NCBI GenBank assembly: GCA_024256245.1
Contig: JAKLZD010000087.1
Coordinates: 1-13,477, forward strand
Length of the DNA stretch: 13,477 nucleotides
Direction: 5' to 3'
Source of the DNA: Candidatus Methylarchaceae archaeon HK01M
GTDB taxonomy: Archaea > Thermoproteota > Nitrososphaeria > Nitrososphaerales > JACAEJ01
Shown: piece after piece, positions 1-8,333 of the stretch
How the letters are laid out: each line of letters opens with the position of its first letter
How positions within the stretch are numbered: position 1 is the stretch's first letter
The notes under the pieces: model-generated
What the model was told of the DNA's origin: nothing
Seen by the model: the letters and a program-made list of their open reading frames with translations, nothing else
Database searches by the model: none
Translations under genes and position numbers: made by a program

Positions 1-233
1 GATCCTATCATGCTTATGGCTTCTCTCTCGAGCTTTGCAGTTCCAGGAAAGAGATGTAGATCACCAAGGTTCTTCTCCATGGACTTGGAATAGACCATCT
101 TCGCAAATGGATGGGGGGACGTGCACATCGAACCAAGGATTCTTCCAAAACCGTAATTCATGTCCTCTTGGAGATACTCGTCAAGTAATTTTAAAACGAT
201 CTCCTTCGGCAGGCCTTTATGATCCACGATCAA
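1..233 (-). CDS. mfnA: MfnA-like L-aspartate/L-tyrosine decarboxylase, N-terminal part (runs off the left edge)
   Basis: The minus strand from 233 to the window edge is open and encodes about 77 residues. They include GRILGSMCTSPHPFAK and, further on, NLGDLHLFPGTAKLE, which I recognise as the N-terminal signature of the archaeal PLP-dependent MfnA group II decarboxylases (compare GSMCSN...NLGDPGLF in methanogen MfnA). The PLP lysine lies beyond the window. Archaeal members decarboxylate aspartate to beta-alanine for CoA, or tyrosine to tyramine for methanofuran. Lying 26 nt downstream of 4-phosphopantoate--beta-alanine ligase, the aspartate role is the better inference here. I chose the TTG start at 233 because AGGTGA (240-245) sits 6 nt upstream; a GTG at 227 is the alternative. 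The family is clear; the substrate is inferred from context. Confidence 0.85.
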   Translation of the reverse strand, partial: MIVDHKGLPKEIVLKLLDEYLQEDMNYGFGRILGSMCTSPHPFAKMVYSKSMEKNLGDLHLFPGTAKLEREAISMIG

Positions 234-259
234 CTGAATTCACCTAATCTCTATGAATT

Positions 260-1072
260 TTAGATACCCGAAGATCGTCCCAAGGCGTCTGGATAAAGTT
301 CGTTTCTTTCCGTGATCTCCATCAACCTCTTAGCTGCGAATCTGTTACATTCTCTCAAGTTCTTTTCATTATCAAATCTCTTTATAATCCTCCAGAGCTC
401 TCTTTTACTCTTGAGTCTTAGCCTTTGAACTTCTTTGATGAGTAGAGGGATAGCACGAACTATATTGTCTACGATTGTGATAGAGGCATGCCGTGCTGTA
501 CGTGAGAGGGGGTTGAGGTCGATGGCTATAACACTCTTACCCATTCTACGAAGAGCTTCTGTTCTATCACCGTCTTCTAAGGGGACCAGCACCACATCTG
601 CAGAGTATATGCCCCTTGCGTCCACCTTTCTACGCTCACTTCTAAGCTCGGGTATCCTAGCCGAAGACTTTTCTACAATCCCTAAAACTTCTTTTGCTCC
701 AGCATTTATCAGAGCCTTCTTTATAGCCATCTCTCTCTCAAAAAAGCGGTAAAAGAGGTTTACCTCGATCTTACTCCCAGTGAGCTTAGCCAGCTCTACC
801 ACTTCTTTGGCAGAAAGGGCTGTAGAATTTCCATTCATGGAGATGACTGGATGCCTAGCAAGAAGCATAGCCACCCCAGCAGCCCTTATGGCTGTAAGGG
901 TGGGTTTAATGGTCTTCTCGCCTAAAAGGTAATCGAAGGCTTCGCCCCTTCCATGTGCTATCAATCCTTGAGGAATAACGATCCCAAGTCTGTAGTGCAT
1001 GACAAGCATCTCACGAACTCTTAGAGATTCAGCCCTTGGGTGATCTGGAGGAACACCTATCTCTTCCTTCAT
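260..1072 (-). CDS. 4-phosphopantoate--beta-alanine ligase (archaeal PPS, DUF137 family)
   Basis: This 270-aa protein has the usual length and order of archaeal phosphopantothenate synthetase. It opens with VPPDHPRAESLRVREML (residues 7-23), followed by GRGEAFDYLLGE (41-52), the nucleotide-site segment SMNGNSTALS (78-87) and DLNPLSRTAR (185-194). The enzyme joins 4-phosphopantoate and beta-alanine with ATP hydrolysis to give 4'-phosphopantothenate in the cytosol. It replaces the bacterial PanC step, with the order of phosphorylation and condensation reversed. Its ATG overlaps the TGA of the pantoate kinase gene (ATGA, 1069-1072), so the two are translationally coupled. The decarboxylase that can make its beta-alanine substrate follows directly. 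The family assignment is strong; the activity is by homology. Confidence 0.93.
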   Translation of the reverse strand: MKEEIGVPPDHPRAESLRVREMLVMHYRLGIVIPQGLIAHGRGEAFDYLLGEKTIKPTLTAIRAAGVAMLLARHPVISMNGNSTALSAKEVVELAKLTGSKIEVNLFYRFFEREMAIKKALINAGAKEVLGIVEKSSARIPELRSERRKVDARGIYSADVVLVPLEDGDRTEALRRMGKSVIAIDLNPLSRTARHASITIVDNIVRAIPLLIKEVQRLRLKSKRELWRIIKRFDNEKNLRECNRFAAKRLMEITERNELYPDALGRSSGI

Positions 1073-1974
1073 AAACGCCTAGCCCCCTTTGTGTCTATGG
1101 AAGAAAAGATCACATCCTTCTCAGACCTTGCATGCTTTCGGAATATTTCAGCCAGCTCTTCTGCCTCATGGGTCTTCGTAAAAGAGAAGCACGTCTCACC
1201 AATCATAGCCATACTACATCTAAATCCATACTTATCGACTTCATTCAAAATATTTTTCATCCTGTCAGAAAAGATATTGAAGAAATCGGCAAATTCCCTC
1301 GATAGCTTCATAAAATATTCGGGACTTGGTTCCTTCATTAGACGAATGGTTAGACCGCTACCAGCTTCATTAATGCGAATGCGTGAGTTCACATCATTCA
1401 GGACTTTTTTAGTAGAAATTGGACCGAAGTTCAAGCATACAACTGAATAATCATTGCCTATAGGGACTTGCTCTATTTCGCCTACACCCGGAGCACCAGC
1501 TCTGATCCTAACTTCAAATCCACCGTATGTCTCAGCTATAACTGTTCCCAGCCCAGTCTTACACTCTACCTCTGCAATATGGGCAATTCTTGCAGCCTCG
1601 ATTTTTGATAGACCTATACCTAAGGCTTCATTGATAGCTATAGATAAGCTTAAAGCACATGCGCCACTAGAGCCAAACCCCGATCCTATAGGTACCTGCA
1701 TCTCATGGTATACGATGACCGAGTATCTTCTATCTCCTTGAGGGAGGAGGGCATTCATCACATGTCTTGTGAGTCGAGTCGAGTTCAAGACTTTGCCATT
1801 TACATTAACTTCTAATTTAGAATGGAGGGACTCTTTGATCTTCACATGTGTTTTTACTCCCTTGCTCAGGGATACACCCGCCCCTCTCGACCCCTTCAAA
1901 ACTGGTTTGGAGGGTTCATCTACGATCTCGAAAAACCCAGTTATATGTGATGGAGAGAAGGCCAATGCTTCCAT
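1069..1974 (-). CDS. Pantoate kinase (archaeal PoK, GHMP kinase superfamily)
   Basis: This 301-aa protein begins MEALAFSPSHITGFFEI, the typical N-terminus of archaeal pantoate kinases. The GHMP ATP-binding loop PIGSGFGSSGAC lies at about residues 95-106. A segment near residue 140, CKTGLGTVIAETYGGFEVR, is also typical of the family. It phosphorylates pantoate to 4-phosphopantoate with ATP, the first committed step of the archaeal CoA route. It is the first gene of the minus-strand operon with PPS and the MfnA-like decarboxylase. No clear Shine-Dalgarno precedes the ATG at 1974, and an AT-rich TATA-like box lies about 29 nt upstream, so transcription is probably leaderless. A mevalonate or homoserine kinase is less likely given the N-terminal motif and the PPS neighbour. 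Confidence 0.93.
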   Translation of the reverse strand: MEALAFSPSHITGFFEIVDEPSKPVLKGSRGAGVSLSKGVKTHVKIKESLHSKLEVNVNGKVLNSTRLTRHVMNALLPQGDRRYSVIVYHEMQVPIGSGFGSSGACALSLSIAINEALGIGLSKIEAARIAHIAEVECKTGLGTVIAETYGGFEVRIRAGAPGVGEIEQVPIGNDYSVVCLNFGPISTKKVLNDVNSRIRINEAGSGLTIRLMKEPSPEYFMKLSREFADFFNIFSDRMKNILNEVDKYGFRCSMAMIGETCFSFTKTHEAEELAEIFRKHARSEKDVIFSSIDTKGARRL

Positions 1975-1994
1975 GGCTTATCAAGAACAGACCC

Positions 1995-2012
1995 TTTTTA
2001 TTAATTTAATCT
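1995..2012 (-). promoter_or_regulatory. TATA-like promoter of the CoA-precursor operon
   Basis: On the minus strand this stretch reads AGATTAAATTAATAAAAA and is centred about 29 nt before the ATG at 1974. That is the distance expected if transcription starts at or next to the start codon. No Shine-Dalgarno is seen. The 95-bp gap is shared with the divergent AbrB-PhoU gene and also holds a small palindrome, TCTATAGA, at 2010-2017. Confidence 0.4.
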
Positions 2013-2069
2013 ATAGATAGACAAAATCTCTTTAAAGAACTATTAAGACCATAATAGTAGTGTGGCTAT

Positions 2070-3071
2070 ATGGAGCTTCGTAAAGTTCAGGAGATGGGTG
2101 GAGGAACCTTTCTCGTATCCCTTCCAAAAGAATGGGTAAGGAAGAATTTGGTAAAGAAGGGTAGCATCTTGACTGTCGATAAGGGGAAGAACGGTTGCCT
2201 CATCATATACCCTTTCCAGAAGGAGGAGAGACCTATTAGTGAGATTGTAATAAAATATCGACTAGAACAAATTGAATATGTGATAAATGAGATCACGGGT
2301 GGTTACCTTTTAGGATATGACGTAATCAAAGTTCAAGACGAAAATCGAATAACCTATGAAGATAGGAGTAGGATAAAGAAGGCTGTGGAACAGTTGATAG
2401 GTCTTGAGATAGTCGAAGAGGATGCACAATCGATAACTATACAATTTTTATTTGAGCCCACATCCCTCACCCCAGATAAGGTATTCCGCAGAATGCACAT
2501 GATATCAAGGGGAATGTGTAAGGATGCAATAAATTCCTTGGTCAAGAACGATGAACATCTGGCTAGGATGGTAGCAGAGAGAGATGATGAGTTAGATAGA
2601 CTTCACTTTTTTCTTGTAAGGCTCATCAGAAGTGCGCTTTTAGACTCTAAGCTACTGAGTAGTTTTGAACTGAACCCGATAGATTGCTTAGATTATCGTG
2701 TCGCCTCTAGTCTATTGGAGACTGTTGGAGATGCTTCTGTAGAGATGGTCGAAGATATCTCTACACTACCCAGATTCCATTTTCACGATGAGCTCAAGAA
2801 TCTGCTTAAAGAAGTTGAAGAGAATTTGGAGAAGATGCAAGACCTTGCAGTAAAGGCTTTTCTGACAAAAAGTGTGAAGGATGCTAGGCAGGTGGTGAAA
2901 CTCTTTGATAGGTTATCGATAAGATTGGATGATCATGAGAAAGTAATACCGAGCCAGCCTATAGAAGTCTTCATGGGACTCTCCGAAATATTCTCATCGA
3001 TAAACAGGATATGTCGTTGTAATGTAGATATAGCAGACCTAGCAGTACCCATGTATCCTATAATACGTTGA
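2070..3071 (+). CDS. AbrB/SpoVT N-terminal domain plus PhoU-like regulator
   Basis: This is a 333-aa protein. Residues 1-49 form a swapped-hairpin AbrB/SpoVT DNA-binding domain (MELRKVQEMGGGTFLVSLP, then KEWVRKN and GSILTVDKG). From about residue 140 to the end it is all-helical and PhoU-like, with two repeats around DDELDRLHFFLVRLIRSAL and SLLETVGDASVEMVEDI. This architecture is common in archaea and is usually annotated as a phosphate uptake regulator. The likely role is a metal-binding, DNA-contacting regulator of phosphate transport. No pst transporter gene is in the window, so the target is unknown. It is divergent from pantoate kinase. A TTTAAAGAAC box at 2031-2040 lies about 30 nt before the start and could be its TATA element. 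Domain identity is clear; the regulated genes are inferred only. Confidence 0.85.
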   Translation: MELRKVQEMGGGTFLVSLPKEWVRKNLVKKGSILTVDKGKNGCLIIYPFQKEERPISEIVIKYRLEQIEYVINEITGGYLLGYDVIKVQDENRITYEDRSRIKKAVEQLIGLEIVEEDAQSITIQFLFEPTSLTPDKVFRRMHMISRGMCKDAINSLVKNDEHLARMVAERDDELDRLHFFLVRLIRSALLDSKLLSSFELNPIDCLDYRVASSLLETVGDASVEMVEDISTLPRFHFHDELKNLLKEVEENLEKMQDLAVKAFLTKSVKDARQVVKLFDRLSIRLDDHEKVIPSQPIEVFMGLSEIFSSINRICRCNVDIADLAVPMYPIIR

Positions 3072-3075
3072 CCGA

Positions 3076-3117
3076 TGTCTTAAAAATATATAAACTTGCT
3101 CAGAAAAGGGGGGGGCA
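3076..3117 (-). terminator. Probable T-rich terminator of pyrG in a convergent gap
   Basis: The 46-bp gap between the two convergent stop codons reads, on the minus strand, as a run of eight C, then TTTTCTGAGC, then TTTATATATTTTTAAG. Archaeal RNA polymerase commonly terminates on such T-rich tracts without a strong hairpin. The G8/C8 homopolymer at 3108-3115 is unusual but non-coding. Confidence 0.35.
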
Positions 3118-4758
3118 TCATAATTTCTTCATTAGAGGTGAATAATCTTGGGCTTTATACTTCCTTCTAAAGGCTACTTCTAAAAAGCCTAAGAAAACGG
3201 GTTCTGCCCTGCCAGGCCTGCTCAAGAACTCAGCATGGTACTGAGTAGCCAAGTAGAAGGGATGGTTGGGAATCTCCATTATCTCGACTCTTTTTCCTTC
3301 ATCACTAAATCCTGAAAAGACCATACCTTTTCTCTCAAAGATACCTTTGTAATTTTGATTGAACTCATACCTATGTCTATGTCTACCCCTTATGACTTTC
3401 TTGTGGTATGTTCTATAGGCTAAAGTCCCTTCAACTAGATGTATTTCATAACCACCCAACCTCATGGTAGCTCCGAGATCTTTTACATCCCTCTGCTCGG
3501 GCAAAAGGTCTACGACGGGATGGGGGGTATTGGGATCCAACTCTACGGAGTTGGCGTCTTTTAAACCACATACATACCTTGCGAAGGATACCAGAGCCAA
3601 CTGAAAGCCAAAGCACAAGCCTAGATAGGGTATCCCCCTCTCTCTACAATAGTTTGCTACAGTAATCTTCCCTTCACTTCCTCTTTGTCCAAACCCTCCT
3701 GGTACGAGCACGCCATGGTACCCTCCCAGTGTATCTAAAGACTCTTCTCGATCCTCAAATTCTTCCGCATCAACCCAGCTTACTTTTACCTTCAATTCTT
3801 GCTGAGCTCCTGCATGGGCTAATGCGTGGTTGATGCTGACATAACTGTCTGCGAGGGTCGTATACTTGCCGACCATAGCGATTCTAACTTCCTCTGTATT
3901 TCCGATGAAAGATTTAGAAATCTTCTTCCAATCTCCCCAATTAATCTCACTGTTTCCAAGTTGGAGTTTTTCATAGATAGTGGATACTATTCCCTCAGAA
4001 GCAAGGTTTTCTGGAACGCTATATACTGATTCGGTGTCAGGGTTCGAGATCACACTCTTAAGGTCGACACTGGTGAAAAGGGCGATTTTTTTCTTCGCTT
4101 CCGTTGCCAGAGGCTTTTCGCTCCTAGCAACTATTATGTCTGGCTGAATCCCTATCCTTCGCAGCTCTTGAACGCTATGCTGGGTGGGCTTCGTCTTTTG
4201 CTCGCCTACAACGTCGAGGATAGGGACCAATGTTACATGAACGAATAAAGTGTCGGAAGAGTCTTCTTCAAGCCTTATTTGCCTAAAAGCCTCCAAAAAG
4301 GGTAGGCTCTCTATATCGCCAACAGTTCCGCCACACTCTATGACTACGCAGTCAGTATCATCAATCTCGGTAAAGAGTCTTATACGACGCTTAATTTCAT
4401 TGGTTAGATGGGGGATTATCTGAACGCATTGGCCCAGATAGTTACCCTTTCTTTCATCTCTTATAACTTGTTGGTAGACTTGGCCACTCGTGATATTATG
4501 GTAGCGTTTTAAACCTTTGTCGAGGAACCTTTCATAATTACCTATGTCCATATCACACTCAGAGCCATCGTCACAGACGAAGACTTCTCCATGTGCCATA
4601 GGGTTTAAAGTGCCAGCATCTACGTTCAGGTATGGGTCGATTTTTACAGCCGAAACCTTTAGCCCTGTCATCATAAGGAGCCTTGCTATCGAGGCGGTTA
4701 CAATACCTTTACCTAAGCCCGACATTACGCCTCCAGTAACAAAGATCCACTTTGGCAT
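3118..4758 (-). CDS. pyrG: CTP synthase (glutamine-hydrolysing)
   Basis: This full-length 546-aa CTP synthase converts UTP, ATP and glutamine to CTP, the last step of de novo pyrimidine nucleotide synthesis. The amidoligase domain (about 1-265) starts KWIFVTGGVMSGLGKGI and contains KIDPYLNVDAGTLNP and ECGGTVGDIES. The class I glutaminase domain (about 290-540) has the oxyanion loop PGGFGQRG, the nucleophile Cys382 in GLCFGFQ, and the His508/Glu510 pair in QYHAEFLSRPG. The last motif is usually HPE; here the proline is alanine, but both catalytic residues remain. The gene is monocistronic, between two convergent or divergent neighbours. The ATG at 4758 is preceded by a CTTTATTT box about 28 nt upstream and no Shine-Dalgarno, suggesting a leaderless message. 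Confidence 0.97.
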   Translation of the reverse strand: MPKWIFVTGGVMSGLGKGIVTASIARLLMMTGLKVSAVKIDPYLNVDAGTLNPMAHGEVFVCDDGSECDMDIGNYERFLDKGLKRYHNITSGQVYQQVIRDERKGNYLGQCVQIIPHLTNEIKRRIRLFTEIDDTDCVVIECGGTVGDIESLPFLEAFRQIRLEEDSSDTLFVHVTLVPILDVVGEQKTKPTQHSVQELRRIGIQPDIIVARSEKPLATEAKKKIALFTSVDLKSVISNPDTESVYSVPENLASEGIVSTIYEKLQLGNSEINWGDWKKISKSFIGNTEEVRIAMVGKYTTLADSYVSINHALAHAGAQQELKVKVSWVDAEEFEDREESLDTLGGYHGVLVPGGFGQRGSEGKITVANYCRERGIPYLGLCFGFQLALVSFARYVCGLKDANSVELDPNTPHPVVDLLPEQRDVKDLGATMRLGGYEIHLVEGTLAYRTYHKKVIRGRHRHRYEFNQNYKGIFERKGMVFSGFSDEGKRVEIMEIPNHPFYLATQYHAEFLSRPGRAEPVFLGFLEVAFRRKYKAQDYSPLMKKL

Positions 4759-4782
4759 ATTGTATTAAGTTAAGTCTCATGA

Positions 4783-4790
4783 AATAAAGT
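4783..4790 (-). promoter_or_regulatory. TATA-like box for pyrG
   Basis: The minus strand reads CTTTATTT here, embedded in GGAAAACTTTATTTC. It is centred about 28 nt before the pyrG ATG, which fits leaderless transcription. This is a consensus match by eye only. Confidence 0.35.
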
Positions 4791-4856
4791 TTTCCATACA
4801 AAAGACGTGAGCGACTTCTTCAATCTTATCTTTAGATCGTTAATAATGTAAAATGT

Positions 4857-4866
4857 TTTATCTATA
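4857..4866 (+). promoter_or_regulatory. TATA-like box for thiDN
   Basis: TTTATCTATA is centred about 31 nt before the ATG at 4893, and the same TTTATCTA core occurs in the promoter of the RACo-like gene. No Shine-Dalgarno or riboswitch-sized leader fits between this box and the gene, so a TPP riboswitch is not apparent. Confidence 0.4.
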
Positions 4867-4892
4867 ACTATAGTGTACAACTATCAAAGTTG

Positions 4893-6260
4893 ATGGAGAT
4901 GGTTCCTAAAGTTCTGAGTATAGCTGGCTCAGACCCTGATTGTGGAGCGGGAATACAGGCAGATCTGAAGACTTTCACAGCCCTCGGCGTCTACGGTATG
5001 ACGGTAATAACATCTGTCACTGCACAGAACACAGTCGAACTCACAGCCATCCATGATGTACCAGTAGATGTGATCAAAGCCCAGATAGAAGCTCTCTTTG
5101 GGGATATAGGTGTAGATATAGTGAAAACAGGCATGCTTCATACAAAGGAGATAATAGAAGTCGTGGCTGAAGAGATAAGAAAGCATCATCTTCCAGCAGT
5201 GGTAGATCCTGTTATGGTGTCGAAGAGCGGGGCGCATCTTCTTGAGAGAGATGCTAAGAATACTCTAATCGAAACCCTCTTCAACTTGGCAACTGTTGTG
5301 ACGCCCAATGCCATGGAAGCAGAGGTTATATCAGATAAGAAGATAGAGGTAATAGAAGATGCAAAGGAGGCTGCAAAAAAGATTGCAAAGTTTGGACCCA
5401 AGGCGGTAGTGATTAAAGGAGGGCATGCTTTTTCTGATGAGAAGGCCTTCGATCTCCTTTATCTCGATGGAGATTTTACTATATTTGAAGCAAAGAGAGT
5501 TAAAACGAAGTCAACACATGGAGCAGGTTGTACCTTTGCCTCAGCCGTAGCAGCAGAATTGGCAAAAGGTAAGAGTATAAAAGATGCAGTGGGGATTGCG
5601 AAGGATTTCACAACTATAGCTCTGAGGTCTGGATTTTCCATAGGTCACGGTTTTGGACCTGTCAATCCTGTAGCCCATTTGTACAATGAAGCTGAAAAGT
5701 ATCATGTTATAAATAATTTAAAAGAAGCTTTAGAGATTTTAGAATCCCATCCAGAATTTTCAAGTCTCATTCCAGAGTCTCAGACAAATGTGGCGATGGC
5801 TCTGCCTTTGGCAGACGACATTGTAGATATAGCAGCCATACCAGGCCGTATCGTTAAAGTCGGGAAGAAGATAAAGGCATCCTCATGCCCTGAGTTTGGC
5901 GCTTCATCGCATATTGCAAGGATGATCTTGACCATTATGAGGTTTAATAATAAGATAAGAAGTGGCTTGAATATCAAGTACTCTGAAGAGACCTTAGAAG
6001 TTTGCAAAGGGCTTGGATTGAAGGTATCTTATTATGACAGAATGGAGGAGTCTTCTAAGATTAAGAAGGTAGAAGGGATGAGCATGAGTTGGGGTGCTGA
6101 ACAAGCTATAAAAAGGATAGGAACAGTGCCAGATGTTATATACCATAAAGGAGATTGGGGAAAGGAACCAATGATCGTACTGCTTGGGAAGACGGCTGTA
6201 GAAGTTGCGGGCACGGCTATCAAGTTATCTAATCTAAGATCAAAAAGTGGTAAAAAATAA
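4893..6260 (+). CDS. thiDN: Bifunctional HMP/HMP-phosphate kinase and ThiN-type thiamine-phosphate synthase
   Basis: This 455-aa fusion has two domains. Residues 1-265 are ThiD (ribokinase fold): SIAGSDPDCGAGIQADLKTF, then VVDPVMVSKSG, VTPN, and the anion hole STHGAGCTF with Cys213. ThiD phosphorylates hydroxymethylpyrimidine twice. Residues 275-455 are ThiN, the archaeal replacement for ThiE. It joins HMP-PP to thiazole phosphate to give thiamine phosphate. ThiN shows GRIVKVGKKIKASSCPEFGASSHIARMIL, with Arg319 and His340 in the region I recall as catalytic in archaeal ThiN, plus DVIYHKGDWGKEPMI. A TTG at 4890 directly precedes the ATG at 4893 that I chose; a third candidate is ATG 4899. Transcription appears leaderless. 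The gene stands alone, convergent with the RACo-like gene. Confidence 0.95.
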   Translation: MEMVPKVLSIAGSDPDCGAGIQADLKTFTALGVYGMTVITSVTAQNTVELTAIHDVPVDVIKAQIEALFGDIGVDIVKTGMLHTKEIIEVVAEEIRKHHLPAVVDPVMVSKSGAHLLERDAKNTLIETLFNLATVVTPNAMEAEVISDKKIEVIEDAKEAAKKIAKFGPKAVVIKGGHAFSDEKAFDLLYLDGDFTIFEAKRVKTKSTHGAGCTFASAVAAELAKGKSIKDAVGIAKDFTTIALRSGFSIGHGFGPVNPVAHLYNEAEKYHVINNLKEALEILESHPEFSSLIPESQTNVAMALPLADDIVDIAAIPGRIVKVGKKIKASSCPEFGASSHIARMILTIMRFNNKIRSGLNIKYSEETLEVCKGLGLKVSYYDRMEESSKIKKVEGMSMSWGAEQAIKRIGTVPDVIYHKGDWGKEPMIVLLGKTAVEVAGTAIKLSNLRSKSGKK

Positions 6261-6274
6261 TAAAAAATATGGAT

Positions 6275-6324
6275 GGAACTATGATCCGGTCTTGTTGGAA
6301 TGTTTATTTGAGTTCCGATTTTTT
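6275..6324 (+). terminator. Probable terminator of thiDN
   Basis: GGAACT (6275-6280) and AGTTCC (6311-6316) can pair across a 30-nt loop, and the second arm is followed by a GATTTTTT tract. The T-run overlaps the last codons of the convergent RACo-like gene. Confidence 0.35.
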
Positions 6325-8293
6325 ATTCTGGATAGATGAACTTCCCGTTTTCATCGATGCGACCAAGTCTAAGTAGTAGATCTTTTGTGAGAGGATACTT
6401 GTTAAGATCCTGGTAAGGAAAGTAGTTTGCCCTAGCGTATTCACTCTGGAATTCTGGATCGGTGGCTAGCTCATAATATTCTACTGTCGTCGATATCTTT
6501 TCAACGTAAGCCCTCTCTTCTTGTGATATCAAAGACATCCTTGCGCCTGTTCCTGCAGCGTTCCCGACGAATACGTATTTTTCAGTGGGTAGCTCAGGAT
6601 ACATTCCTATTGTCCTAGCGTTTTCAGGATTGATGAAGTTTCCAAATGCACCAGCCAGCCACATTTTGTTTATGTCCTTCTCCGTCATACCTCTCATTCT
6701 CAACATGAGTTCAGCGCCAGTATGCATGGCTGCCTTTGCCTTCTGTAATTCTCTTATATCTCCCTGTGTTATTACTATATCATGCTCGGTAGCGGATTCG
6801 TCTTTCCAAGCTATCACGTATTCCCACTCGCGGGCTCCTTTCCTCAACCTGTTAGTCACTTTTGCCAATTTGGATACGAATTTTCCTTTCAGATCTATTA
6901 ACCCAGATTTTAGTAGTTCGGCTGGAATGTCGATAAGTGCAGACCCACAGATCCCGACTGCAGGCTGATCTTCTATAGTCCTATAGATAAGATCCAAACT
7001 CGATGGTTCGATACTTACCGCCTCAATGGCACCTGTTGCAGCCCTCATGCCGAACTTGATCTCCATCCCTTCAAAGGCAGGACCTGAAGCACAGGAGTCA
7101 CAAGTCACTAAGTCTCTATTTCCAAGGGCGATCTCAGTATTAGTTCCTATATCTACATCCATAGTAATCTCCTCCCTCTCCAGCATACGGGTTGCCTGTA
7201 TGACTGCTATCTGGTCTGCTCCCACGAAGCCTCCTATAACAGGTACAAAGTAAGTGTTCGCATTAACATTTGATTTTAGATCTAACTTCGGTGCAGGTAC
7301 GTTGACTCCACGCCTTAGCACAGGTGGATATGGAGAGAAAGCTGTGTATTGAGGCCATAATTTAAGGAAAAGCATCTGCATAGCTGTATTTCCGACGAAG
7401 CAGAGTTCATAGATTTCATTAATGTTCACATTGGCCTTCTCACAACACTCTTCTATAATCTCGTTTATCCCGCCTACAACAAAATTTTGAATCCTATTTT
7501 GAGCTTCTTCACCACCCATCATGACGGAGGTTATCCTTGATAACACGTCTTCACCCATAGGAGTCTGGGGGTTCATCCTTGAACCTACTGCTACAACTTT
7601 ACCTGTGTTCAGGTCCATGAGGAAGCCTGCAAGTTTTGTACTGCCTATATCGCAGGCGAAGCCAAAGCACCTGCCAGAGGTATCTCCGGGTTCGATAGTA
7701 ATAATCTTGTATAGGCCCTTATCCTTCCATATTGTGACTGTTGCCTCCCAGTTCGCCTCCCTCACTATTTTGGGGAAATCATTCGCAATATCGAATTCCA
7801 TAACTAGAGTGTTCGGATCGAGTTTATATTGTTTCTTTAGTGTATCTAAAAGTCGATCTTCGTCGGATCTAATATCATGCAAGGAAGGTACTGGCATCTT
7901 TGCGAAATACTTTCTGACGAAGGGATTCGCGGTTACAGGTACTTCAAGCCCCTCGGTCTGCAGCCTTTGCTTTCCTACTCGGCTTATCTCAGGAACGTAA
8001 ACTTTCAGAGGTGCCCGTATCTTGGCCAAGCATGCCAATCTGTAGCCGCCTTCGATCATGTCCTTTGTTAGGTGTTTTTCCTCTGAAGGTTTGATCTTAC
8101 CTAGCGACTCTAATCCTTCATCTATTCTGACTTTACATTTGCCGCATGTTCCCTTTCCTCCACAGTCTGAAGCAAGGTCTATCGCCAATGCTTGAGATGC
8201 ATCCAATAGTCTGGTGCCTTCTTCAAAGAAATCACGTCTTCCGTGTGGAAGGAAGATTACTTCAAATTTTTCTGGTTCTGAAGACAACTTCAA
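6323..8293 (-). CDS. RACo-like corrinoid protein reductive activator ([2Fe-2S] ferredoxin plus ASKHA ATPase domain, DUF4445)
   Basis: This 656-aa protein has a plant-type [2Fe-2S] ferredoxin domain (about 1-100) with C44-x5-C50-x2-C53 and C88 (DCGGKGTCGKC ... RLACLA), and a linker to about 205. A C-terminal ASKHA-type domain carries DIGSTK (215-220), DIGTNTEI (381-388), SGPAFEG (403-409), GICGSALID (447-455), LAGAFGNFINPENA (546-559) and VGNAAGTGA (576-584). Members of this family use ATP to drive one-electron reduction of inactive Co(II) corrinoid to Co(I), restarting methyl transfer. The tandem 4Fe-4S C-terminus of methanogen RamA is absent, so it resembles acetogen RACo and related proteins. 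The start is TTG (8293 here, or 8287), behind a TATA-like box at 8318-8325; no ATG lies before the iron-sulfur motif. It sits downstream of the corrinoid methyltransferase genes but has its own promoter. Confidence 0.9.
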   Translation of the reverse strand: MKLSSEPEKFEVIFLPHGRRDFFEEGTRLLDASQALAIDLASDCGGKGTCGKCKVRIDEGLESLGKIKPSEEKHLTKDMIEGGYRLACLAKIRAPLKVYVPEISRVGKQRLQTEGLEVPVTANPFVRKYFAKMPVPSLHDIRSDEDRLLDTLKKQYKLDPNTLVMEFDIANDFPKIVREANWEATVTIWKDKGLYKIITIEPGDTSGRCFGFACDIGSTKLAGFLMDLNTGKVVAVGSRMNPQTPMGEDVLSRITSVMMGGEEAQNRIQNFVVGGINEIIEECCEKANVNINEIYELCFVGNTAMQMLFLKLWPQYTAFSPYPPVLRRGVNVPAPKLDLKSNVNANTYFVPVIGGFVGADQIAVIQATRMLEREEITMDVDIGTNTEIALGNRDLVTCDSCASGPAFEGMEIKFGMRAATGAIEAVSIEPSSLDLIYRTIEDQPAVGICGSALIDIPAELLKSGLIDLKGKFVSKLAKVTNRLRKGAREWEYVIAWKDESATEHDIVITQGDIRELQKAKAAMHTGAELMLRMRGMTEKDINKMWLAGAFGNFINPENARTIGMYPELPTEKYVFVGNAAGTGARMSLISQEERAYVEKISTTVEYYELATDPEFQSEYARANYFPYQDLNKYPLTKDLLLRLGRIDENGKFIYPE

Positions 8294-8317
8294 TCGAAAA
8301 CCCTTCCATTGGTATCT

Positions 8318-8333
8318 TAGATAAAGGTTTCGC
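8318..8333 (-). promoter_or_regulatory. BRE/TATA-like promoter of the RACo-like gene
   Basis: The minus strand reads GCGAAACCTTTATCTA: a BRE-like GCGAAACC (8326-8333) followed by TTTATCTA (8318-8325). The box is centred about 28 nt before the TTG start. The GCGAAA part belongs to the proximal copy of the 20-bp tandem repeat. Confidence 0.4.

Noticed and set aside
3108..3115. G8 homopolymer as a frameshift or phase-variation tract
   Set aside because: It lies between the convergent stop codons of the AbrB-PhoU gene and pyrG, so a length change would not alter either protein.
6323..8293. Methanogen RamA with C-terminal 4Fe-4S clusters
   Set aside because: The C-terminus lacks the needed cysteine clusters, and the cysteines instead form an N-terminal plant-type [2Fe-2S] pattern.
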